NCBI GenBank assembly: GCA_029881855.1 | Contig: JAOULU010000076.1 | Location: 1-7,538 of the forward strand | Direction of reading: 5' to 3' | Length of the DNA: 7,538 nucleotides | DNA from: Nitrosomonas sp. | GTDB taxonomy: Bacteria; Pseudomonadota; Gammaproteobacteria; Burkholderiales; Nitrosomonadaceae | Shown here: positions 1 through 5,110 of the stretch, piece after piece | Numbering within the stretch: position 1 is the stretch's first letter | How the letters are laid out: each line of letters begins with the position of its first letter | Notes under the pieces: model-generated | What the model was told of the DNA's origin: nothing | What the model saw: only the letters and a program-made list of their open reading frames with translations | Database searches by the model: none | Position numbers and translations under genes: made by a program

Positions 1-54
1 ATGCATTAATACCGTAAAATATCATTTTAACCTAAAAGGATGTTGCTTTCTATC

Positions 55-243
55 ATGTCTACAGAACAGAATCACGATTACAACCGCTACATGTGTCTAA
101 TTTGTGGCTATATTTATGACGAAGCCACGGGTTCACCCGAAGAAGGCATAGAACCCGGAACGCGCTGGGAAGACGTTCCCATTAACTGGACTTGTCCAGA
201 ATGTGGTGCACGTAAAGAAGATTTTGAAATGGTGAAAATATAA
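55..243 (+). CDS. rubA: Rubredoxin
   Basis: Small cytoplasmic one-electron carrier holding a single iron in four cysteines. From the ATG at 55 the protein has 62 residues. The two CxxC knuckles are visible: CLIC at residues 14-17 and CPEC at 47-50, each followed by Gly. Between them lies the usual rubredoxin core, YIYDEATG and then PGTRWEDVP. This length and spacing are typical of a stand-alone one-iron rubredoxin. An upstream in-frame ATG at 40 would add MLLSI, but it overlaps the purine-rich AAAAGGA at 34-40 that probably serves as ribosome binding site. I therefore prefer 55, although the spacing of 14 bases is long. The redox partner cannot be told from the sequence. The stop codon is immediately followed by the gloA start, so the two genes are probably co-transcribed. 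The family call is very sure; the exact start is not. Confidence 0.95.
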   Translation: MSTEQNHDYNRYMCLICGYIYDEATGSPEEGIEPGTRWEDVPINWTCPECGARKEDFEMVKI

Positions 244-633
244 ATGCGTATTCTGCATACTATGTTAAGAGTTGGCGATCTTGAAAAATCGTTGTTATTT
301 TATACTCAAGTGTTGGGCATGAAACTTTTACGTCGTAAAGATTATCCTGATGGAAAATTCACACTAGCATTTGTAGGCTACCAAGATGAAGCCAATGGTA
401 CCGTTCTAGAACTAACTCACAACTGGGACACTTCTGAATATGATCTGGGTCAAGGGTTTGGACATATCGCTATTGAAGTAGAAAACGCTTACCAAGCTTG
501 CGAAGAAACCAAAAGGTTAGGTGGAAATGTGACACGTGAAGCCGGCCCCATGAAACATGGTACGACAGTAATAGCTTTTGTTGAAGATCCTGATGGTTAT
601 AAAATAGAGTTTATTCAGAAAAAAACCGCCTAA
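244..633 (+). CDS. gloA: Lactoylglutathione lyase (glyoxalase I)
   Basis: Converts the hemithioacetal of methylglyoxal and glutathione to S-lactoylglutathione, the first step of methylglyoxal detoxification in the cytoplasm. The 129-residue protein is a single glyoxalase/VOC unit with two beta-alpha-beta-beta-beta modules. The four metal ligands known from Escherichia coli GloA fall at the same numbers here: His5, Glu56, His74 and Glu122. The motifs [13 protein letters not shown] (residues 19-31) and [15 protein letters not shown] (111-125) are classic. The short length and lack of the insertions found in zinc enzymes fit the nickel/cobalt-dependent class; that is inferred from the family. 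The ATG abuts the rubredoxin stop codon (TAAATG) without a strong ribosome binding site, so translation is likely coupled to the upstream gene. The gene converges on the methyltransferase gene at 670. No clear hairpin terminator is visible in the 36-base gap. Confidence 0.96.
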   Translation: MRILHTMLRVGDLEKSLLFYTQVLGMKLLRRKDYPDGKFTLAFVGYQDEANGTVLELTHNWDTSEYDLGQGFGHIAIEVENAYQACEETKRLGGNVTREAGPMKHGTTVIAFVEDPDGYKIEFIQKKTA

Positions 634-669
634 GTTTTAATACCTTTAAAGGCCGCCATTATTTTCATT

Positions 670-1377
670 CTACCCATGCAGCAAAAAAATTGTCGGCACT
701 TTATTTATATCAGGTAATTTTTTTTTCCAGATTTTAATTGACTGTGTGGTTATTTTTTCACTAGCACCCGTGATATGACTTGCAACACATAAATCAGTAC
801 TGTCTCGACAAGCTTCAATCAATTGCACTAACAATTTCTGGTTGCGATAAGGTGTTTCTATAAAGATTTGTGTTTGGTCTTTATCAATTGATAACTGCTC
901 TAATTCAATTATTTTGTGTGTTCGGACTTCGTTTTCAATGGGCAAATAACCATTAAAAGAAAAACGCTGACCATTTAAACCTGAAGCCATCAGCGCCAGC
1001 AAAATGGATGACGGACCCACAAACGGCACAACAGAAATATTTTTTCTATGCGCCAATCGTACCAACCCAGCACCAGGATCTGCTACTGCCGGACATCCAG
1101 ATTCCGAAAGAAGCCCAACATCGTGTCCTTCCAATAACGGCTCAAGTAATGACGGTAATTCTTTAGCATGCGTATGCTCATTTAATACTTGCATATTGAT
1201 CTGCTGTAATGGCAACGTACAGCCGACCTGTTTTAGAAACTGCCGTGCTGTTTTTGGATGCTCAACAATATAATGCGATATCACTGCTATGCGCTGTAAC
1301 ACAGCACCTGGTATGACCCATTCGAAATTATCTCTACTGAGTGGCGTAGGGATCAAATAAAGTGTGCCAATCATCAT
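670..1377 (-). CDS. RsmI-like SAM-dependent methyltransferase (tetrapyrrole methylase family)
   Basis: A 235-residue protein of the tetrapyrrole (corrin/porphyrin) methylase superfamily, the group that contains RsmI, the 16S rRNA ribose methyltransferase. Visible family motifs are the N-terminal strand GTLYLIPTPL (residues 4-13), the SAM-site segment SESGCPAVADPG (91-102), the VGPSS turn near 120 that matches the PGPSA motif, the segment RFSFNGYLP, and FIETPYR, which corresponds to the EsphR motif of RsmI. It is shorter than E. coli RsmI (about 285 residues), and no region resembling the RsmI C-terminal domain is seen, so it may be a paralog with another substrate. ATG ATG occurs at 1377-1372, and either codon could start. 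It lies 25 bases downstream of apaG on the same strand and is probably co-transcribed with it. The substrate is unknown; the family is sure, orthology to rsmI is not. Confidence 0.9.
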   Translation of the reverse strand: MMIGTLYLIPTPLSRDNFEWVIPGAVLQRIAVISHYIVEHPKTARQFLKQVGCTLPLQQINMQVLNEHTHAKELPSLLEPLLEGHDVGLLSESGCPAVADPGAGLVRLAHRKNISVVPFVGPSSILLALMASGLNGQRFSFNGYLPIENEVRTHKIIELEQLSIDKDQTQIFIETPYRNQKLLVQLIEACRDSTDLCVASHITGASEKITTQSIKIWKKKLPDINKVPTIFLLHG

Positions 1378-1402
1378 TTAGCCAAATAATATATAGTGCT
1401 AA

Positions 1403-1786
1403 TTAATGAATAACCCTGGGCACACTCAATACAAATTCAGGAATCGCCACATCAAAGTGGAATCCATCTTCCCCAGCCATCTGGTAGCTTCCTTTCATCG
1501 AGCCCACCAATGATGAGATAACTGTTCCACTGGTATATTCAAAACTGTCTCCGGGTCTCAGTAATGGCTGCTCACCAACCACACCCAAACCACGTACTTC
1601 TTGAACACTACCATCTCCATTATTAATAATCCAATGACGACTGATTAATTGGCTAGCGACAGTACCATGATTTTCAATGGTAATTGTATAAGCAAACACA
1701 TGCCGATCTTCATCTTCAGAGGACTGATCTGGTAGATACGCAGCACGAATACTGACATCAATTTCATATTTCTTATTTTCTGACAT
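1403..1786 (-). CDS. apaG: ApaG protein (Co2+/Mg2+ efflux-associated)
   Basis: A 127-residue single-domain protein of the ApaG/DUF525 family, a fibronectin-III-like beta sandwich. Family marks in the sequence are the segment HVFAYTITIENHG (residues 29-41), ISRHWIINNGDG (48-59), EVRGLGVVGEQP (62-73), LRPGDSFEYTSG (75-86) and the C-terminal stretch GSMKGSYQM with FDVAIPEF. ApaG was first linked to cobalt resistance and magnesium in Salmonella/E. coli. The same domain occurs in some F-box proteins and in PDIP38, so a binding role is more likely than catalysis. The start at 1786 is followed by MSENKKYEIDVSIRAAY, which fits family N-termini; no strong ribosome binding site is seen. It precedes the methyltransferase gene and reads away from the regulator at 2042. 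In betaproteobacteria apaG is, as I recall, often close to rpe; here about 3.3 kb separates them. Confidence 0.95.
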   Translation of the reverse strand: MSENKKYEIDVSIRAAYLPDQSSEDEDRHVFAYTITIENHGTVASQLISRHWIINNGDGSVQEVRGLGVVGEQPLLRPGDSFEYTSGTVISSLVGSMKGSYQMAGEDGFHFDVAIPEFVLSVPRVIH

Positions 1787-1799
1787 ATGTTAATTGCAC

Positions 1800-1816
1800 A
1801 CTATTTTTAAAATAGT
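1800..1816. repeat. Perfect AT-rich palindrome upstream of apaG
   Basis: ACTATTTT, a central T, then AAAATAGT: two 8-base arms, perfectly complementary, 13 bases before the apaG start codon. The place and symmetry would suit an operator or a small hairpin at the apaG 5' end. The arms are almost all A and T, so chance is a real alternative. Confidence 0.35.
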
Positions 1817-1836
1817 TTCAAGAGGTCAAGCGATTT

Positions 1837-1848
1837 TCTAGAAAAAAG
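1837..1848. repeat. Left copy of 12-bp direct repeat (TCTAGAAAAAAG)
   Basis: TCTAGAAAAAAG occurs here, in the apaG upstream region, and again in the same orientation at 5002-5013, in the rpe upstream region. The match is exact over 12 bases and stops on both sides. The pair encloses the regulator and both paralogous genes, so it could be a target-site duplication or short recombination repeat. The left copy is itself inside the palindrome TTTTCTAGAAAA (1834-1845). The AT-rich setting makes chance possible. Confidence 0.45.
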
Positions 1849-1895
1849 ACATTAAATCTACCCATCTCGCTATGACAAGCAATGCTATGTGCATG

Positions 1896-1911
1896 TGTGA
1901 CAAAACTCACT
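1896..1911. promoter_or_regulatory. Possible CRP/FNR-family operator
   Basis: TGTGA, six bases, TCACT: this differs from the CRP consensus TGTGA-N6-TCACA at one base of the ten. It lies in the divergent intergenic region, about 110 bases before apaG and about 130 before the regulator start at 2042. No convincing promoter could be placed beside it, so the call rests on the half-sites alone. Confidence 0.25.
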
Positions 1912-2041
1912 GACAATTTGGGACACAACAACCCAGAATAACTAACTGTAATAACGGTATGTTTAAACTGCTCCCAATTTTGCTCTTAATTATCGACCAG
2001 ATCCGTATATTTTATCATTTTACTGCGAAGTTGAAATCACC

Positions 2042-2194
2042 ATGACAAATCTAAATCAAACACGCGTTTTATCTGTGTCAAACAACGAAAATTATTCCAC
2101 CGAGTTCATGAATTTATTGAAATCACTTGGGCTCTATGAATGTGCTACTGTTAGTTGGACTAACGCTTCGATTCAGTTAATAAAAAAAATTTGA
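2042..2194 (+). pseudogene. N-terminal fragment of receiver-AraC regulator, cut off by frame change
   Basis: ATG at 2042 opens a frame of 50 codons ending at TGA 2192-2194. It begins MTNLNQTRVLSVSN, which looks like the first strand and helix of a response-regulator receiver domain. If one A of the run at 2182-2189 is dropped, the frame continues into FDVIVADFILG and on to the AraC-type domain ending at 2834, giving one 263-residue protein. In that joined protein Asp56 sits where the phosphorylated Asp of receivers is expected. However, the usual acidic pair after strand 1 is Asn14-Asn15, and the conserved Lys before Pro is Tyr106. The receiver therefore looks degenerate even apart from the frame change. 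The start has no strong ribosome binding site (GAAG at 2027-2030 is the best nearby). It may be a real mutation, a sequencing error in the homopolymer, or a slippage site. Confidence 0.65.
2182..2189 (+). other. A8 run at the frame change in the regulator gene
   Basis: Eight consecutive A bases, followed by TTTGATG. Seven A would join the frame from 2042 to the frame ending at 2834 without any stop. Both flanks give receiver-domain sequence in their own frames, so the frame change can be placed in or very near this run. Confidence 0.75.
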
Positions 2195-2291
2195 TGTCAT
2201 TGTTGCTGATTTCATTCTCGGCATTCCACCATCACCACCTACCCAGGAATTACTCGAGGAGTGCTGGCGACAAGATATTCCATTAGTTGCA

Positions 2292-2834
2292 TTGCTATCA
2301 GACGGGACCCCAAAAAAGGCTATCGTGTTTCAAATAGGATTTAGGGACTACATCAGTTATCCCTACATATCAGCCGAAATAAGAATTCGATTAGGCTATA
2401 TTAACACCTCACAACCAACACAAGACAAGCAACTTACATCAAAAAAAATTGATCCTGCTGTTAAACAAAGTTTTTTACAGGCAATAAATCTATCTGAGCC
2501 GGAAGTAAAACTTGTGACAGCGACTTGCGCATTCTTACTTGAGGACATTTCCATACATCGTGATATAAACAGTTTGGCTCACCAGATGGGTACCAACCGC
2601 AACTTTCTTGCTCACGCTTTTAAACATACCCTTGGCAAAGGAGTATATGAATGGCTACGAGAGCAAAGAATGATGACTGCCATTGAATTGCTAACTGTCA
2701 CCAACATTTCAATTCAGGAAATAAGCTTTAATGTAGGTTACGAAGACCCTGCTAATTTCTCCACTTCATTCAAACAGATGATTGGACTACCACCTAGCTT
2801 TTACCGCCAAATAATGAGGAAATCAAAACTATAA
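2292..2834 (+). CDS. AraC-family transcriptional regulator (C-terminal part of a frame-interrupted receiver-AraC protein)
   Basis: The frame is open from 2184 (just after TAA) to 2834. The only plausible independent start is TTG 2292, without a ribosome binding site. From that start it gives 180 residues. The last 110 or so form a double helix-turn-helix AraC domain: INSLAHQMGTNRNFLAHAFKHTLG is the first unit, RMMTAIELL the linker helix, and ISIQEISFNVGYEDPANFSTSFKQ the second unit, ending in GLPPSFYRQ. All of these match AraC-family landmarks. Upstream, IPLVALLSDGTP and GFRDYISYP read like strands 4 and 5 of a receiver domain, so the true gene very probably starts at 2042. The 2994 gene follows 159 bases downstream on the same strand and is the obvious candidate target. 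If the frame change is real, the truncated product may still bind DNA without signal input. Confidence 0.8.
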   Translation: MLSDGTPKKAIVFQIGFRDYISYPYISAEIRIRLGYINTSQPTQDKQLTSKKIDPAVKQSFLQAINLSEPEVKLVTATCAFLLEDISIHRDINSLAHQMGTNRNFLAHAFKHTLGKGVYEWLREQRMMTAIELLTVTNISIQEISFNVGYEDPANFSTSFKQMIGLPPSFYRQIMRKSKL

Positions 2835-2882
2835 GTGATGCTATCAAAGGTATGTTTTGCTGAGAAAAATATAATTATTACC

Positions 2883-2903
2883 GTAAGCAAATATGTTGCT
2901 TGC
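2883..2903 (+). promoter_or_regulatory. Hairpin in the leader of the 2994 gene
   Basis: GTAAGCAA (2883-2890) can pair with TTGCTTGC (2896-2903) across a five-base loop, with one G-U pair. It is followed by GGGG rather than a T run, so it is not a standard intrinsic terminator. It could be a leader structure or a protein site. Confidence 0.3.
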
Positions 2904-2914
2904 GGGGTCTCTCA

Positions 2915-2938
2915 AGCAATCACTGAAAAAGTGATGCT
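2915..2938 (+). promoter_or_regulatory. Second hairpin in the leader of the 2994 gene
   Basis: AGC plus ATCAC pairs with GTGAT plus GCT, with one bulged A (2918) and the loop TGAAAAA. This gives eight base pairs starting 11 bases after the first hairpin. There is no T run after it. GTGATGCTA at 2931-2939 also repeats the sequence right after the regulator stop codon (2835-2843). Confidence 0.3.
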
Positions 2939-2980
2939 ACGTATGAGTAAGCCTCTTTAGAAAAATTTATTTCATCGAAA

Positions 2981-2986
2981 AAGGAG
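2981..2986 (+). promoter_or_regulatory. Strong ribosome binding site for the 2994 gene
   Basis: AAGGAG ends seven bases before the ATG at 2994. It is the best Shine-Dalgarno sequence in the window, suggests efficient translation of the first paralog, and fixes its start. Confidence 0.8.
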
Positions 2987-2993
2987 CATTATC

Positions 2994-4004
2994 ATGGCAC
3001 TCTATATTTTTGAAAGAAGTATTGGCAATCTGAGTGAAAACAAAGTAAAGCAGATCATACGTAAAGCTGGTTTGAATACGAAGAAACCAAACGATTATAA
3101 CCCCGGGGACTACGAATATGAGGAAAGCTCAACAAAAGAAGTACATGCATGCGGCCCAGGTACAATGAAAGTCAACACACTCGAAAAGGCTGCAAAAGAT
3201 CTTAAGATCGGGGGGGTAACAGTCAGTCACTTAGATGATGCTTTAGATATTCTTGATAACAGCTTGGCAGGAATTTCCCGCAGTGCAGACAATCCCCTTG
3301 GCGCCACTAATTACGGAGTAAGGATTGTTATGTCCCAAGAAACGGTTGAAAAACTTTCGAATGGCAATTATTCACTCTTTGGCTTCAAGGCTGTTCAAAC
3401 GAAAGTTAGCGGTGGCGCACCATTGGTCTGGTTTAAGTCTAACGATTTTGGCTTATCCACCGATGTTTCCTGGGAGATTCAATATGAGGCCTATACTTCA
3501 CGCACGTCGATAGTTCCTAATGGTCGGATAACAGGACTAAACTCCTATTCGGCCAATCTTGGTCAACGGCTGGAAGTAGATAAACCTCAGGGAACTGGAT
3601 CTGTGAAAACCGGCACACCAGGTAATATTTCAGTTGAAAACTTGACAAATACGGAAATGACCTGTGGTATATCCGAAGTTGTCGAAGGTAAATCCGAGCC
3701 ACTTTGCGCCTTCCCGCTTTATGGTAACGGACTTGATGCAATGGTGCCGATTCAAAAAGTCATGTTCACATTTTCAACCGAAACGGTAGATACGGGCACA
3801 GTCATCGAGAAAGCCTATAGCCAGAGTATTTTAATCGATCTGACCTCCGCAACTAATCGCGAAGTTTTCTACGACATCAATGATGGTTGGGATTGGGGCG
3901 GATTCAACTGGGGTCAGAGCATTCGACCCTCACAAAATGTTGGGCCTATATTAATTGAGGATGTGACAAGTTTTGCAAAGAATGCTGTTACTATGCTCGG
4001 TTAG
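2994..4004 (+). CDS. Uncharacterised protein, paralog 1 (long form)
   Basis: A 336-residue protein of a family I do not recognise. It has no signal peptide and no membrane segment, so it is predicted soluble and either cytosolic or exported by another route. Residues 1-100 form a separate charged N-terminal part with a helix-like LSENKVKQIIRKAG, then NPGDYEYEESS, HACGPGTMKV and a leucine- and aspartate-rich stretch HLDDALDILDNSL. Residues 104-320 form a domain with alternating hydrophobic pattern, many Thr/Ser/Gly and aromatic residues, which looks beta-rich. It is shared with the protein at 4199: ATNY-x-V-x-I, AYTS, PLYGN, GTV-x-E and the final YDINDGWDWGGFNWGQSI (293-310). Cysteines are few (53, 224, 238). 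The start is set by AAGGAG seven bases upstream. The regulator lies upstream on the same strand. A lectin-like or toxin-like role is only a guess from the beta-rich look and Trp-rich tail. Confidence 0.85.
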   Translation: MALYIFERSIGNLSENKVKQIIRKAGLNTKKPNDYNPGDYEYEESSTKEVHACGPGTMKVNTLEKAAKDLKIGGVTVSHLDDALDILDNSLAGISRSADNPLGATNYGVRIVMSQETVEKLSNGNYSLFGFKAVQTKVSGGAPLVWFKSNDFGLSTDVSWEIQYEAYTSRTSIVPNGRITGLNSYSANLGQRLEVDKPQGTGSVKTGTPGNISVENLTNTEMTCGISEVVEGKSEPLCAFPLYGNGLDAMVPIQKVMFTFSTETVDTGTVIEKAYSQSILIDLTSATNREVFYDINDGWDWGGFNWGQSIRPSQNVGPILIEDVTSFAKNAVTMLG

Positions 4005-4089
4005 ACGCCACATTAGTGTCAGATTGGCGAACTTGCGACTATTTCCTTCGGTAATTAAGGTGTAGCAGACACGCCAAACATTTCTCCTT

Positions 4090-4154
4090 CGCACGAACGC
4101 CGTGCGGTTCATCCAGCAGGATTGCAACGTTACCCAACGGATGAACCGCACGGC
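4090..4154. repeat. Perfect 16-bp inverted repeat with a competing short hairpin
   Basis: GCCGTGCGGTTCATCC (4099-4114) and its exact reverse complement (4139-4154) flank a 24-base spacer. A second hairpin, CGCACG (4090-4095) with CGTGCG (4101-4106), uses part of the left arm, so the two cannot form together. The repeat is GC-rich compared with its surroundings and lies between the two paralogous genes, 94 bases after the stop of the first. No T run follows directly. It could be a factor-independent terminator without tail, an mRNA-stabilising stem, or a remnant of a mobile repeat. The arrangement is seen directly; the role is not. Confidence 0.8.
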
Positions 4155-4198
4155 CAAAACGATCCGCATATTCAATTTAAAAATGTTTTGGTATAAAA

Positions 4199-4894
4199 AT
4201 GGTCGCAACCAACTACCAAGTTGATATTTCGTTACACTCAGACACCGTTAGTTTACTCATTGATGGAGGCTATTTTCTCTATACAATGTTCGCCATTGAA
4301 ATGACCAATGGAACAGCACGTCCGACAATCTGGTCTCGCACACAAAACATAATGGGGAAAATGACGGTTGAATGGCCTGCTGCCGTATCAGCCTACACTT
4401 CCTCTAGCAACATCGCCAGCGGCAGAACGATCCGTATAGGATATGAGACTAAGGTCAGCAACGGCCAGATTTTCGAAGTGACGGCTGGCGGCGGGGGGCG
4501 GGTAAAGATTGATGGGGCTAAATTACAAATAACCGTGACTAATACGACCAATACCCAATTTACATCCGGATTTGCAAGACCATACGCAGAAGAGTTTATC
4601 CCAATCTATGCTGTTCCACTTTATGGCAATCAAACAAATGTTGCATCAGTGTCACCCCAAATATTACTTCTTTTTACAACCAAGAGACTTGAACCTGGAA
4701 CTGTAGTTGAAAATTTCGTCCAGAAACCTGCAATTCAAGCGGCATATAGCCCTTCTCTTCTTGTAAACGTGACAGATAGAGAGACAAGGCAAGTAGCCTA
4801 CGATATAAATACTGGTTGGAGCTGGGGCGACTATTCTTGGGCCCAAATAATTCCTACTAACGCTAATCTAGTAAAATTACTGATAAAAAGCTAA
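4199..4894 (+). CDS. Uncharacterised protein, paralog 2 (short form)
   Basis: A 231-residue soluble protein with no signal peptide, homologous over nearly its full length to residues 104-320 of the 2994 product. Aligned marks are ATNYQVDI (3-10), AYTSSSNIASGR (66-77), GQIFEV (89-94), VPLYGN (139-144), PGTVVENF (166-173) and the tail YDINTGWSWGDYSWAQII (201-218). The two differ at most other positions, so the duplication is old or the genes came separately. It lacks the N-terminal 100 residues of paralog 1. The ATG at 4199 is kept because homology starts at residue 3 and a stop codon lies at 4178, but there is no ribosome binding site. TATAAA at 4192-4197 directly precedes it. Start, expression level and function are therefore uncertain; it may be a degraded copy or depend on an unusual initiation. 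Confidence 0.75.
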   Translation: MVATNYQVDISLHSDTVSLLIDGGYFLYTMFAIEMTNGTARPTIWSRTQNIMGKMTVEWPAAVSAYTSSSNIASGRTIRIGYETKVSNGQIFEVTAGGGGRVKIDGAKLQITVTNTTNTQFTSGFARPYAEEFIPIYAVPLYGNQTNVASVSPQILLLFTTKRLEPGTVVENFVQKPAIQAAYSPSLLVNVTDRETRQVAYDINTGWSWGDYSWAQIIPTNANLVKLLIKS

Positions 4895-5001
4895 TAAATG
4901 TAAAAAAGTTGACTTCACGCGTGTCCATAAAAAAATATCAGGTTCCGAATCAAGAATAGTTTTTGCAATTTCAAATACAAAAATAAATAAGCATTTTTTC
5001 A

Positions 5002-5013
5002 TCTAGAAAAAAG
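5002..5013. repeat. Right copy of 12-bp direct repeat (TCTAGAAAAAAG)
   Basis: Exact copy of 1837-1848 in the same orientation, in the 216-base gap between paralog 2 and rpe. That gap is AT-rich and I see no gene in it. The copy marks a possible right edge of the inserted block. Confidence 0.45.
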
Positions 5014-5052
5014 TAACCATAACAACATAACCATCACTGCCTATCTTCCTAA

Positions 5053-5082
5053 TACACAATTAATTATCATTTCAGTTAAAAT
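5053..5082 (+). promoter_or_regulatory. Possible sigma-70 promoter for rpe-gph-trpE
   Basis: TACACA (5053-5058) and TAAAAT (5077-5082) with an 18-base spacer match the -35 and -10 boxes at four and five of six bases. They would start a transcript shortly before the rpe ribosome binding site AAAGGGG (5098-5104). In AT-rich DNA such matches arise by chance. Confidence 0.35.
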
Positions 5083-5110
5083 AGCGCCTTTGATAATAAA
5101 GGGGTCTCAC

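Noticed and set aside
634..669. Possible bidirectional terminator between gloA and the methyltransferase
   Set aside because: Only CCTTTAAAGG (643-652) is symmetrical; it has no loop and no GC stem with T run.
1004..1273. Forward 89-codon open frame
   Set aside because: It lies wholly inside the methyltransferase gene on the other strand, which has clear family motifs.
3198..3209. Perfect palindrome GATCTTAAGATC inside paralog 1
   Set aside because: Within coding sequence (Asp-Leu-Lys-Ile region) and with no spacer; most simply a chance result of codon choice.
4039..4176. Minus-strand open frame of about 45 codons with coding-like sequence (EYADRFGRAVHPLGNV...)
   Set aside because: It has no ATG, TAA lies immediately upstream, and it coincides with the 16-bp inverted repeat, which forces a pattern on the translation. 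It could be a fragment of an old mobile element, but I cannot support a gene.
3951..4208. Minus-strand 85-codon open frame across the end of paralog 1 and the gap
   Set aside because: Overlaps a real gene, has no recognisable domain and no ribosome binding site.
1986..5068. 9-base direct repeat TTAATTATC at 1986-1994 and 5060-5068
   Set aside because: Short and AT-rich, so chance is likely; the 12-base repeat is the better boundary candidate.
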